DNA of 64,000 bases from Rutpela maculata (taxonomy: Eukaryota; Arthropoda; Insecta; Coleoptera; Cerambycidae): the NCBI GenBank assembly GCA_936432065.2, contig OW386292.2, positions 100,583,829 to 100,647,828 of the forward strand. The letters run 5' to 3'. The notes beneath the pieces are model-generated. The model made no database searches, was not told the origin of the DNA, and worked only from the letters and a program-made list of their open reading frames with translations. A program made the translations under genes and the position numbers. Positions within the stretch are counted from its first letter, which is position 1; the number at the start of each line of letters is the position of its first letter. Shown piece by piece: positions 10,713-22,178 of the stretch.

Positions 10713-11041
10713 AAGGATAAAGTGTAATATGTAATTTCTAATAAAAACAAATTTTAAACATAAACTATTTTTATTTATATACGTTTCACACAGAAAAAAT
10801 GTACTTAACAATTAATTGTTTACATCTCATTAGCAAATCTTTCATTATATACATTACATCTATGATTACTATCTAAAATAGGATAATTTTTGAAATTAAT
10901 GCAATTCTTCTCTGGAAACGTATTCTATCATTAGCTAATGACAGCCAAGACCTTGATGAGTTGTAGGCAAAATTCCATGTTACAAGGAAATAAATTTGAT
11001 TATGTTTTTCATTAAATGTCACTTTCTTCATTTTACACTTG

Positions 11042-11679
11042 CTAGTACACACAGGTTTCGAATATATTTGGGTAAATGTACATTAATTCCATGAGCATAC
11101 CAACATTTCCACTATTAGAATTTTCACTCGGTGGAAGTAGATTCTTTACGTTGTCAAACACATTTTCTCCTTGACGTTGTAACCCTTTCTGCACAATCTT
11201 GAAATAACTTAAAAATTGCGACCTTTTTAACATGTCAACTCGGTACTTAACGAATGGTAATAACCCCCACAATTTGCAGATTGATTCATATCCCAAATAG
11301 ATATACAAATTATTTTTCCAAATTTTAATCACTCTTGATGTGGAAATTTCTTCAAAGTATATAGAAAAACTTCCAGCACGTATAGGTTCCACTTTATCAT
11401 TAGTGTATAAATAATTTGTTATTATACTTTCATTTGGAATAAACTGGGTCCACTCGTTTTCATCGAAAACTATTACATCATTTTTATTTCCTGACAGTTT
11501 TATACAGGGGGTATAGCACATGTCATATGGTAACCCTGTTGACACATTTAGATTTATTCAACTTATATATTCCTTTACCGAGCACTACTAAGTCATATTT
11601 ACTCTGAGGTGTTGAAGGTAAATCACCAAAAAAATCGAATTTGAGCTCCGGTAAATCGAAAATACTATTTTGCGTCATC
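11042..11679 (-). pseudogene. Polinton-associated conserved protein (unknown function)
   Basis: The minus-strand ATG at 11679 opens a frame (MTQNSIFDLPELKFDF..., containing YDLVVLGKGIYKLNK). It is continued one frame over by 11042-11545 (DMCYTPCIKLSG, WTQFIPNESIITNYLY, LYIYLGYESICKLWGLLPF). I recognise the pattern as an unnamed protein recurrent in insect Polintons. A single frameshift near 11545 breaks it. It converges with the integrase gene and has its own TATA-like promoter upstream (11714-11722). Biochemical role unknown. Confidence 0.5.
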
Positions 11680-11684
11680 TTGAA

Positions 11685-11880
11685 AAACTAAATCGTGCAA
11701 GTTTATTAGTGGCAATTTATATAAGATGCTGTTACACAAGCTTATCTTATTTAAGTATCTGATGGGAGGTCGTTCTAGAACTCTCAAAATGTTTAATATG
11801 GTTGAGCCGTAGAATGGTGGGAGGTATTGGCACTTGTTTCGTTGGACGATGATGGTGTGAGGTTGTTCTTGAACTCTCAA
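11685..11880 (-). promoter_or_regulatory. Promoter with TATA box and paired HSE-like motifs
   Basis: On the minus strand a TTATATAAA (11714-11722) lies about 35 bases before the ATG at 11679. Upstream are two near-identical 20-bp copies, 11768-11787 and 11861-11880 (plus strand ggtcgttctagaactctcaa and ggttgttcttgaactctcaa). Each is centred on TTCnnGAA, the core of a heat-shock element. The TATA call is direct; heat-shock regulation is inference. Confidence 0.45.
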
Positions 11881-11993
11881 TCATAAATTTATAATTCTAC
11901 AGGGATTCTCCCACTGCTCCACATTTTAACTTTATCGTATGGATACATTGTTTCTGTGTAGCTTTTTATTGCTAATGTCTCAAATTCATTCAA

Positions 11994-12545
11994 TTAACAC
12001 TTTCTTAAAATGTCACCTAAAATATACTTCGCTTCATAATCTGTTGATAAACGAATATCCTGACCACGACTCATCCAATGTTTTAAAATTTTAATCAGTA
12101 ACTGTTTAGCATTATTCATTTTCTTCGTATGTTCCAAATTTGCGCCTCGTAGAACATCAAACATCATACACAACAGTGGCGGCTGGTGAAATTTCAATAA
12201 TTTTTTTCTCGTTAGTTCCCATATTTCGTATGGGTCCCATGCGCCACAGGCGAGAAAAAAATTATTGAAATTTCACCAGCCGCCACTGATACACAAATGT
12301 AATGCGCCTGCATCAACCGAACCAACTTTAAGCACATTTTCTGTAGCCGTCCAATTACTGTCAAACCAAAAATTTGCAAGTTTCTCAATACCCGTTTTCA
12401 TATTTTGAGTCTAAGTTTGTGTCACTACTTTCACATACTTCCTCAAATTCTTGAGGGTCCATCTCCTCAACAGGAAAACGCATTGGTTGATATGATTTCA
12501 TGTCCGAGTCACTACTATCACTCTTTTCGTCAATCCTCTCCATAA
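11994..12545 (-). pseudogene. Polinton-A accessory gene interrupted by MITE
   Basis: The minus-strand ATG near 12543 starts an acidic frame (MERIDEKSDSSDSDM, MDPQEFEEVCESSD). A frame change near 12408 leads into WFDSNWTATENVLKVGSV and GALHLCMMFD, which is cut by a 115-bp MITE (12174-12288). Beyond it the frame resumes as FDVLRGANLEHTKKMNN and YEAKYILGDILRKC before the stop at 11994. Removing the insert and one 8-bp duplication restores register across the site. I do not recognise the family. Same orientation as the 11042 gene and probably part of Polinton-A. Confidence 0.4.
12174..12288. mobile_element. hAT-like MITE with 8-bp target duplication
   Basis: Terminal inverted repeats of about 36 bp start CAGTGGCGGCTGGTGAAATT and flank a ~43-bp centre. 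The 8 bases on each side (12166-12173 and 12289-12296) are both ATACACAA. An 8-bp duplication with CAGTG-type ends is typical of hAT-superfamily non-autonomous elements. It lies in the reading frame of a minus-strand gene. Confidence 0.85.
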
Positions 12546-12953
12546 CAAGGATAATTTCTCAACAAACTTGAATCATATACTAAAAATTTTTACTTCAGCT
12601 TTATACATATGGCTATTGTTGTCAAGGTCACGTTGGTAAGACTAAGAATATTGATCAAAGGCATTTATTTATCAATGAGAGAACTACCACACCACCACAC
12701 CACCCCCACTTGCCAATCTGCGATTGGTGGGCGTGGTGTGGCTATTTTTAGAGTATATTTTTTGTTTTTATTTTGTTTTTAAAGGTTTCTTGTTACTTTT
12801 TAAATAATTTCTTTATCCTATATTAATATTCCATACCCATCCTTTCCTGCCGAGAAATGCTCATACCTCCTCGCGGTACTTGCTGGGTAGCAACAATTTG
12901 TATTAAGCGAACTGTATATACTGTAACTACTATTTATAGGTGTAGCACAAATC
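12546..12953. other. No gene seen
   Basis: AT-rich sequence with a short CCACC-rich and GGTGG-rich self-complementary patch (12688-12741). No open frame or recognisable element. Confidence 0.5.
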
Positions 12954-13411
12954 CAGCGGTTACTTGTGAAATTTAGATTGGTCATATCTTAGTATTGACT
13001 CATAGGGACCCAAACCATACTTTATGGCACCACTACCATGATAAAATGAATCAGTTTTGCAAAAAAAATCATCTAATTTTGCAAAAAAAAATTTCATCGA
13101 ATTTTGCAAAAGAAAAGTTTTAAAAATGAATTGAACACCATACAACGAATGGGTTTTTGCAAAAAGACTCATTTAAATTCTATTAAATATCGTTTTCTTC
13201 CTTTTTCTGAAAAAAAAATATATAAAATTTAAATGAGTCTTTTTACAAAAACCCAAGGTGTTCAACTCATTTTTAAAACTTTCTTTCTCAAATTTCGATG
13301 TAATTTTTTTTTCGCTGCTTTATTTTATCTTGGTAGTCATGTCACAAAATATGGCTTGGGTCCCATGACTCAATACTAAGATACGACCAATCTAAATTTC
13401 ACAAGCGGCTG
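12954..13411. mobile_element. 458-bp MITE with ~100-bp inverted repeats
   Basis: The left arm from 12954 (cagcggttacttgtgaaatt...) and the right arm ending at 13411 (...tctaaatttcacaagcggctg) are inverted copies for roughly 100 bases. They share tcttagtattga and the gggaccca block. The inner part holds A-rich mirror segments. Flanks are similar but not identical (acaaatc before, acaaatatc after), so the target duplication is uncertain. No coding capacity. Confidence 0.7.
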
Positions 13412-13661
13412 ACAAATATCTACAAGTAAAAGTAAACGGGCGAAAAATATAGTTAAATCCGGCTCTGCGTTCTGTAGAAATTGCGTCTCAATAACACCGT
13501 CTACAGAGGTGGTACTTCGATCACTATTGCGAATGTTTCAACTATACTCGAAATTTGACTTCATAACCAAACAAACTACGAAAACAACAAGCGCCCGTTC
13601 ACGCGGGATTTTATTTAAACCAGACAATCCAGAATGATTAAATAATTATATAGATATAACT

Positions 13662-13764
13662 CTAGTAGCACAAAATATTGGACCAACGTACAATCCATGT
13701 TGGACCAATATATGAATATTGGTTCAATATGGATTGTACCTTGATCCAATATTTGTGCTACTAG
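13662..13764. mobile_element. 103-bp palindromic MITE (CTAGTAGCACA ends)
   Basis: An almost perfect palindrome: ctagtagcacaaaatattgg at the left, ccaatatttgtgctactag at the right, with the whole unit folding on itself around tgaatattgg. 13412-13661 and 13765-14055 around it hold nothing recognisable. Confidence 0.75.
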
Positions 13765-14055
13765 GAAAATTTTCGAATCCGCATTTCTTTAATTTGTGGA
13801 AGATAAATTCTCGTTATTATGATAGAAAGCCACTTGTCATAATAAATACAATCAAATCACGTATTTAATATTAATAGTAATAATAATTAACTAGAGTAAC
13901 ATTATATACTCTTCACCTGATTATTGAATTTTCTATATAACTGTTGAACATTGTATAGTATACTCTTCGCAGTTTGTTTAAAATAAGTTATTTTTTTTAA
14001 TATAATTACTATATTTCAAAAATGTTCAGCTTGATGAGCCTTCCTATTCAAGAAA

Positions 14056-14226
14056 ATGAATAGTATACATTTTGACCTCAAACAATATGCAAAAAAGCTG
14101 AATGTCTTGACGGAGCCTTCTCCAGAGATTATAAAATATTTTTCTGTAAAGGATGAAGAGACTTTATCGAAAGTAAATAGTTTATTGAAATCTGACGAGA
14201 CTAATATGAATATTAATTTTGGTGAG
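14056..14226 (+). CDS. Exon-like segment, possible DUF4806-type fragment
   Basis: An open frame from ATG 14056 reads to a good donor (TTTTG|GTGAGT near 14221). The translation includes PSPEIIKYFSVKDEETLSKVNSLL. The spacing of hydrophobic and acidic residues recalls the beginning of DUF4806 domains carried by many insect transposon-associated genes, but the match is weak and no later exon of that domain was found. Function unknown. Confidence 0.3.
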
Positions 14227-14769
14227 TATGTAACTATGAAGTGAAAATAATGTTTTATACTTTATCAGTTTTCATTTATTATTTATCCCTTTTTCCAATT
14301 TCCTTTAATGTGGTGGCGATATCCCTGATAAGGCCATATTAAATATTTACTTGATAAGGACTCTCTACTCGGGAGAAGGTAAAATAGGAAAAAAAATCTG
14401 TTAAGGATTTACCAATTAGCATAGCTGTTTTTGTTAAGTTTATCAGGGAAACTAATAATAAATGTGTGCATAATGCTTTTATTAAATTTAATAGGCGCTG
14501 TCAGGCGGAGATTCCAGAATTCATCATCTATAGATGATGATGAAATCGATATCTGCTTGCTTAGCAGGATCCAAAGATCGACAGAGTGTTCGCAAGACTC
14601 GTGGTAACCATCAGCGGGAAGAAGACACTATATAAATTGCTATTACTATTATTATCACTGATCGACTTAAATTATTATTACTAATCATTTATCTATTTAT
14701 TATAAAGGAATAGAATTTATTACAATTATTATTTTCAATTTAATTGTCTTTTTTTAAGAATAATATTGC

Positions 14770-15040
14770 ATTATTAGCCCAATCAATATAGGCAGAACAT
14801 TGGCCAGGCCGAGGGTTTTTATATTGGCTCGATGCTATAAATAAATATACAGAAATATACCAATATTGATTTTCAATGTTGGCCAGTTCAAGGATTTTAA
14901 TATTGGCCCGATGTTGTACAATAATATATTACCAATATTGATTCACAATATTGAAATATTGGTGAAAATCTGACGTTTTCAATATTGGTTTTATATTGTA
15001 TTTTAATATATTACCAATATGTGTGTGCTACTAGGGATTA
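14770..15040. repeat. Degenerate repeat with CTAGTAGCACA-type end
   Basis: Repeated units resembling ccaatattgattttcaatgt, with interspersed ttggcc, end in gtgtgctactaggg (about 15021-15035), the same terminus as the palindrome at 13662-13764. It is probably a longer or diverged family member. 14245-14769 before it shows no feature. Confidence 0.45.
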
Positions 15041-15373
15041 AGTACGGGAAAGGCTTGAGAAAAATAATACGAAATAAATATTATGAAGACCAACACAGTA
15101 ATGAATCAGATGAATCTGAAAAGTATCCTCCCTTGCCAAACCTCTTGAAAAGAATTTAACTTTGGAACACCAAAAAAGTAGGTATATTTAATTACACTGA
15201 TAAAATATACAGCAGTATTATTTTTAAGATTGCAAACATATAAAAAACAACTAACTGTGAAGGATGTAAATGACGACAGACAAGAGTCAGTTAGGTAAAA
15301 AAAAAATTGTTTTATAGTTTTACCGCAGCTGAAAGTTACTTTTTGAAAGTACTATGTATATGTTATTTTTTAG

Positions 15374-15530
15374 ATATAGAAACCCACAACTCAAATGTAA
15401 ATGATAAAAAGCTTAATAACCCGAGCACCAATGTAATAAATAAAAATTTAAATCCAAGCAGCAATGTAATGAATAAAAGTCTGAGTAACCCGAGTACCAG
15501 CAAGTGCAATATGACAGGCAAGGAGGTTCT
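15374..15530 (+). CDS. Exon-like segment with Asn/Pro/Ser repeats
   Basis: An acceptor-like tract ending TTTTTTAG (15374) precedes an open frame with a degenerate ~14-residue repeat: LNNPSTNVINK, LNPSSNVMNK, LSNPSTSK. No clear donor was found. It may be an exon of the same unknown gene as 14056-14226 or simple-sequence noise. Confidence 0.25.
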
Positions 15531-15539
15531 AGCAGTGTT

Positions 15540-18270
15540 GGAAGTCTGTTATCCATTTTACTATATACTGCTTTCATGACAGGCAATTTAAAAATTAACT
15601 ATAGATTGTATGTATGTGTATATAGCTTCAAAAAACATATAGTGAGAAAGGAAGAGTGGATTTGTAATCTTAATCTAGATTTCTCTTCCTCTTATCACAA
15701 TAAACCTGTTTCCGTTTTAATTATCATCAGCTACACAAAATTATAGTAACATTCATATTTAAAATTCGAGTTATAGAAACGTGAAATAATTTTGGTTAAT
15801 GAATGTCGATTAAGACTTCCAAGTATTGTAACGAAGTGTTTTTTTTTCTAATAATAAAATGCAGCTTCGTTGCTTGTCCCGTTTACTTGAAAAATTTGCT
15901 TGTTTTAATTAATTGAATGGATTTTCCTCACCCTCATCCGTGCAACTGAGGAACTCCCAAAGTAAAGAACCGCGTTGTAGAATCCTATCTCATGTAAACT
16001 GTATTAAATCTTGCCGTGAGAAGATAGCGCGACATATCAATATAATTTACAAAATTGTCACCAGTGTCGCTGGCCGTAATTCATTTCGGGAATATCGAAA
16101 TTAGTGAAAAGGCATTTTGGTCATTCCCGTATCAGCTCTTGTTAAGGTAAGATGCACTAATTTTATTAAGTGGGTACCTCCGTAGCCAATTTGTCAGAGA
16201 TACCGTACATCCAACTATTAAGATTGTCCGACATGATTAAGTGTATTCAACTGTTAATTTCAAGTAATTTCGATTAAAATGTATAAAAGGCGATTGTCAA
16301 TTCCGGAATTATCCAGATACTGTACATATAATTTTTGTTAACGTCGGCGTGTTATAGAGACAGACTGATAAATTCCCGAGATTTTGTCCAAAACAGTTAT
16401 GTTCCAGTAATTTTTCTTAGGACCGAACCAAGAAAAAGAAACATAGTAGACATTTTTGAGAGAGTAACGGTAAACCGTTTTTTACCAGATTATTTTAACT
16501 TGTACCGTGTTTTTCTATTCAACGAGATAAAATAATTCTTGATAAGTTACCGTATTTAGAATCTGTTTTTCTACCTGCTTTAATTTAACCACACGTCGTG
16601 TTGATATAAATTAAAAACGAAATATTGTATTCCGAGGAAGTTATGAACATTTGTTATAAAATAATACCTGACAATTTACCGTGTTTCTGAACCTGTTTTC
16701 CTGCTGTGTTTCAACAATTACTACTCTTTATGAATAAACAATAAAATCCAGTATCCTGAGGAATTTATGAAACTTTGTCATAGTCCGGAAACTTGACGCG
16801 AAAATCTGACAATCCCGAAAATTAGTTATTTTTCATATGTTGCTACGTAACATTCTCTGAAACCGCTCTGACAAATTTGCGTTTGGCTAATAAAAACAGC
16901 ACATCTCCCGCCAGGCGTTTGCCACACCGAAAACCGCAGGCAAACCGCCAGATCGGAAGTAAAAGAACAAAGCCGTGTTCTTTAGCCGTACTTCCTGATT
17001 ATTATAAAGAACAAAAAGCCGTGTTCTTTAATCCTGATTCCTGATTATTATTTCGTGCATGCCTATATTACTGTAAATAATTGCCTTGCTACCACCTAGA
17101 ATTCAAGCACTGCCTGTTTATACTATTTTATATATATATATATTTTTTGTATATACTGCCTGTTGTTTCTTTGCATACTGCTTACCATTTTGTTTTGTTG
17201 CTTATCTACTGCTTAGCATCCGGCGGATTGTCCGCTTGCCACTAGTAACAAACCCGTTTAATAGTGACCTTAACATTTGCAACACCCCGATTAATCTATC
17301 TTCTCCCAGCTTGATTGGTTAGTCAGCTTGATTAGTCAGTTTTTTTTTAGTTATTCGCGATGTTTTACCTATTGTAAAATAAAATATCATAAGTTTTATC
17401 TGTGATAAACTCCTTATGAGTATTTGAGTACCTGAACATTTTTTTTACTATCGTTATTGAATTTATCATGTTTTAATAAACGTTGTTATTTACCGATTTT
17501 TGAGTTTTACTGTTTGAATGTGCCTGAAAATCTAATCTCAAATTTTGACCCCTAGGCATTTCCGTTTCTTCACTGAGTTTATCCCAGCCCTAATGCAACA
17601 GGCTGCGTGAGGAGGCTATTGTGGGACCTTTGCCCCACGTAAAAAGTGTAAAGGTGGCGCCCGAGTGATACCGAAGTAGATCTCGGCGTCAAAGTGACGC
17701 TTCCACTCGTTTATGCGCTAGGCGACTGGAAGAAACCACGTCACAGTATGTTCTGAACTACTACTTTTAAAGAATTTTTAAAAATAGTTTTCTGTAATTA
17801 GCAACTTATAAATATATACACGTGAATGAGAAACACATCGAAAACATTGTAGGGGGTTTTCACATCGAAATAAGAAAAAAGCTCATAGGTAGGTGCTCCA
17901 TTTGTGGCCACATTCACAATTATTTTCATATAATAAGATCGAGGCAAAAATCCGTTATTTCTTTCACTATTAATGCGTCATTCAAACAAATTGGTTCCAA
18001 GCAAACGTGCATTAGTTTGTCTTATTAAGATATTATGAGAAGTGATTGTGTCCTGAAGTAGTCAGTTTCTTCACGAGTCTGTTAAGTAATAGAGGTAAGT
18101 TTATTTACTGTTCTAATTTAGTTTTTTCTGGAAATAACGTTTAAAGTGTTGTATATTAATAAAGAAATATTGAAAATTAGTGTTTTTAAGTAGGTTTATT
18201 TCATATTTCATAAATCTAACAGCAAAATGCGGGTGGCCACAACTGGGACAATAATATCTTTGATTTGCTA
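15540..18270. other. No gene recognised; possible LTR debris
   Basis: AT-rich DNA without a convincing open frame. Two notes: a tandem-like pair of segments around gaacaaagccgtgttctttag (16960-17045), and ggtggcgcccgagtgatacc (17652-17671), which resembles a tRNA primer-binding site. No LTR pair was found to support a retroelement. A GTAAGT at 18094 could be a splice donor. Confidence 0.3.
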
Positions 18271-20461
18271 ATGGGCTCATTTAGTGATATTTAATTTGCA
18301 ATTTATTTTTGCATTTTCCGTAAGTATTTAACCCTTAAGTATATAGTGAAAAAATAGGCCGCTAGCGTTGATATTAACTGTAATATTTGATTTCCAATTC
18401 ATAACATATTTGAAACGGTGCGGCGCGGATGACGTCACGGCACTCGCACGACTGGTTTTATGCGCATACGGTGATAATGTTGTAGAACTCTCCAAAATCG
18501 TCCTAAGTTGAAGACATAATCAAAATTCGACTTAGGCAAAAATTTCATTTAAAGACATTTTTAAGAGTCTGCAGAGGCACAGATCAGTCCATAAGGACCG
18601 TTTTGGGTTCTATAAGGCGTTGTAAATGACCAGGTGAAAATTCGAAGAAACACCGAATTTTCACTTAGAAAAAATGTTTTTGGTTCAGGATATGAGAGCA
18701 GAAGTATATAATGACAAAGATTTATGAATAATATACTTTTTCAAAGGTACCACAAATTGGACTTTGAAAAATAATATTTTTGAAAGGGCGTCAAAGTTTG
18801 GCTCAAGAATCGATTTATCGAAAGTACGCCAAAATTTCACTTGCAGACTAATTTTTCAAAACTCCGTTGAAATTTGGCTTGAAAATCGATTTTTCAAAAG
18901 TACCACAAAGTCAGTTTAAAAAGTACCACGAAAATATAATTTAAATTATTATTTATTTTTTATTCCTCAACCAAAGACATTGACCTTTGAGGTACGGTCA
19001 TTGAAAGCCCAGTTCTAAAGTATGAGCATAAAATTTTAGCGATGCACTGCATCCGAAAGGCAAAATAGAAGATTTTGACAAAGCCGGCGTAGTGCCGATA
19101 AGCGAAAATTGATAAAAATCAATGCACGTGTACAAGGCCGGTTTCTCGCATAGAAAGAGTTTGGATTGACTCAGCGGCTCGCAATTTGGTCGAGCGCGTT
19201 GAGTGGTCCAGACAAAGCGATGGTAGAAAAGCCAATAACAGAGCTTTTCAAATGACAAAGTTATAGAGGAAAACGCCTTGTGCATAAAAATACAAAAATT
19301 CAATTTTGCCTAAAAGTCGCTCGAAGGTGAGTAGCTGCCATGTCGATAATATTGAATGACTATCACAGTCGTTCAGGGTTAGTAAGTCGTAGACTGATCG
19401 AACGCCATTCAACTTACGCAGTAATAAGTCCTCTGAATGTGTTTGAGTACGTGAATCTCCACGATACAAGAACTTTAAAGCTAAGTAGTCTCTAGCGAAA
19501 CTAAATTCATTTAGTAAAACTTTTTTAAGTTAATTTCAGTCAGCCTTAATTATTCATTTACCCAGAGTCTGAAATGATTCAAAAAGCTCGCATTTTGATT
19601 CTGAGAAGGTATGTATGAATCTTTTCTACCTAATCGATCGTTAGCGTGAGCGCTCTCGCTTGTATGGTCTGAAAGTCACTACCTTGATTGGGGAAGGCAC
19701 GATTCTTATCTTGAGAATTTTGCATAACCAATTCTGTTAAATAAACGGATTCTTTGAACTATTGTTTCTTAATTGATCTTGAGGCCTGTTGACGGTCTAT
19801 AATCCCTGGAACCTTCGTATAGAAAACCGGATGTGTCGAGTTAATTAGCATTAACGTTCGACCTTCTGGTTGCTTTACGGAGGTTTGATAGGGATTTTTT
19901 ATGCGTTTTTTGAGAAATAGATTCCGTTATTAATAGACCAAAACGTGGTTTCCGCGTACCAAAACTAATCCCTCCGCAGAGAAATTCTTCGGTTGGGATT
20001 TTTTTATGCAAAAATTCAGGAAATTAAGAGGTGCCTAAACTCCTAACGAGGGAATTCGGGTCCAGAGAGAGCGTCGTTTCCGATCTGTGGTAGTGCAGCC
20101 TTGGTCCATTACTCGGCTACCGAAGTACATCTTATCTCGAACCCGCCTGGGAGGTAGAAGAACAGGGTAATACGCGACTGGCGCCCCCCGAGAAATAAAT
20201 TGGTGTCGCGTCATTTTGACGCCCGGTAGTGCGTTCTTCTACAATAACACGTCTGTTGTGCTTGCCATATGAAACTATATGGGACTAGGCGAACGGTCGA
20301 CCGCTGCAGTTGTTATTACGTCACATTGCGTTTTCACGCGCTCTATTATCATTATTTATTTTGAGGGAGAAGGAGTTGAAAAATCTAATATTTTGCACAT
20401 TTACTAACTGCTACTGTACTTTCGAAATATGGATTTTAAAAAAATACTAAATGAGCCCATT
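18270..20461. repeat. Interval bounded by a perfect 16-bp inverted repeat
   Basis: aatgggctcatttagt (18270-18285) recurs inverted at 20446-20461. Inside are degenerate ~60-bp units around 18650-18950 (repeats of aaagtaccacaaa and caaaatttcac) and otherwise no coding sequence. It could be a non-autonomous DNA element of ~2.2 kb, but no target duplication is clear. Confidence 0.35.
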
Positions 20462-20565
20462 GTGGCCAATGGCTGGCCAGAACTGGTGAGGTCTGAAACT
20501 AGTTGTGGCCATTTATTGAACCCATTAAATATGTCATAGCTAGGCTTCTTTTTTTACAATTAACC

Positions 20566-21500
20566 ATGGCCTCAAGACAATTATTTAACTATAATAAGGA
20601 AGCAATGGATAATGATTTAAAAGCTACTAGAGGACAGGGAATGGTAGTTGCAACAGCTTCCAAGCAATTTCAAGTTCCAAGAACATCAGTAACGAACCGA
20701 CTTTCTGGTAGAACAGCAAATGATTGCCGAAAAGTGGGACCTCCTTGTGTTCTAGGAAAAACTGTAAAGGAGAAGTTAGTAAAATGGATCCTATAAATGG
20801 CCAAGGATTTCCTATCAGTAGAGAGGGATTATATTTCTCGGTGCAAAAACTTGTTGGGGAATGTAATATAAAAACTAAATTCCCTAATAACACTCCTAGA
20901 AGAAAATGGTACCACTCATTTCTAAAAAGACGCCCAGAAGTGAGTCAGAAAAAAGCAGAGTTTATAAATAAGGCCCGAGCTGTAATCCCAGAGGACGCTA
21001 TAAGGAAATGGTTCGGAAAGACACGGGATCTACTTGGAAATTATGTTCGCATTTTAAATTACCCAGACCGAATATTTAATATGGATGAAACTGCAATGTT
21101 TCTTTCGCCAAATTTCTTGGCCCAAAGGGAAAAGGGATATATGATGCGGGTAACTCAGATAAAGATAACGTTATCACGTTAATAACAGTATTGACAGAAG
21201 GGGAAATAATTACTCCCATGACGATATTCAAATTCCAGAGGCTACCAAAGGCTTATCCTGAAGCAGCTTCAGGATAATGCTTCAAACTGAGATGTAGGTA
21301 TGTCGGACACTGGGTGGATGCAGAGTAAGCAATTTCTTGAATACTTTGCGAATATATTCAACAAATATATTGATGAAAAAAATATCCCAAGGCCTATTAT
21401 TGCCTAGATGGGCACTCATCATATCTTTCAAAAGCAATCTTTGCCGTTCTAAAGGTATTATTCTAATATGTTTTACCACCTAACACAACCCATATGTGGT
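20566..21500 (+). pseudogene. Pogo-like (Tc1/mariner) transposase remnant
   Basis: ATG 20566 starts a Psq-type helix-turn-helix DNA-binding domain (KEAMDNDLKA to QVPRTSVTNRLSG). After a frameshift near 20790 comes a CENP-B/Tc5-like second helix-turn-helix (WYHSFLKRRPEVSQKKAE), then the start of the DDE catalytic domain with the first aspartate in RIFNMDETAMF (about 21080). Later fragments (NVITLITVLTEGEI, YFANIFNKYIDEKNIPRPII, PPNTTHM) lie in different frames with stops. Such transposases cut and paste DNA at TA sites. This copy is dead. It stops about 90 bp before the large inverted-repeat transposon. Confidence 0.75.
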
Positions 21501-21587
21501 TTACTATTACAACTATGAAAAATTCTGTTAATGAAATAATGTTTCCAAATTTATCAAAATTCATTTGTGACATACTTTGTTTTCCTC

Positions 21588-22178
21588 TAGTACGTCGGGT
21601 ACATGACTATGTAACCCAAAAAAGCTGCACTTTTTGATTGGGATGTGCCACTTTCTGTGGTCATAGTTGATGCCAAAATGTAACTTTCCAGATAGGGAGC
21701 CACTTCAAAATCCGTGCAGCTCACCAAAATGGCGGCCATTAAAGATGGCCGCTATTACCCACACTAATTTTTTTTTTATCTCAGCTCCTAATGGTCTGAT
21801 TTCTATTTTCTTTTTTTTTTGTTTGAAAGCTCTTGTAAATAGGGCACTTTTCTATCTTTATACATTTATCTCTACATCTTAAGGGTTCTGTGCAATTTTC
21901 AAAAACCTGAAAATTTCACTTTTCTCACAAATTTCATTAATAAGTAAGTTTTAATTGTGCCTTTCTTTCCCCACAAAAAAGGTTATATGTATATGGTGTT
22001 CCGTATATGTCAAGAGAGACTTGTTTTCGCAAATAATACCTAATGATTTTAATTATTTTGAAAACATTTATTACATTAAGTAAACACATTTTTACAAACA
22101 AAAACTACTAAATACTAAGAAATATTCATGTAAATGAACTGCTTCTATAGAGTTTTTACGACTCTAGATCACTCGCAA
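21588..22178. repeat. Left terminal inverted repeat of 5.9-kb transposon
   Basis: Inverted match to 26941-27512 with modest divergence and small indels, from tagtacgtcgggtac to ctagatcactcgca. Confidence 0.85.

Larger units (their letters stand above)
5373..12545. mobile_element. Polinton-A: degraded, rearranged Polinton/Maverick
   Basis: Within 7.2 kb lie PolB (+), major capsid (-), packaging ATPase (+), a virion-type gene (+), a small conserved protein (+), DDE integrase with chromodomain (+) and two accessory genes (-). This is the module set of Polinton/Maverick elements (adintovirus-like). PolB is truncated at both ends and reversed relative to the capsid gene when compared with Polinton-B. 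Minor capsid, protease and PLA2 genes are missing at a deletion junction near 7890. Terminal inverted repeats were not found, so the outer limits are only the last recognisable genes. Confidence 0.8.

Noticed and set aside
16335..17322. Plus-strand frames of 66-78 codons
   Set aside because: Low-complexity or hydrophobic chance frames in AT-rich DNA without motifs or neighbours.
17652..17671. tRNA primer-binding site of an LTR element
   Set aside because: ggtggcgcccgag looks suitable, but no LTR or gag/pol was found nearby. A similar ggcgcc at 20180 is equally unsupported.
18998..19469. Two minus-strand frames of 73-101 codons
   Set aside because: No motif, overlapping each other, no splice context; chance frames.
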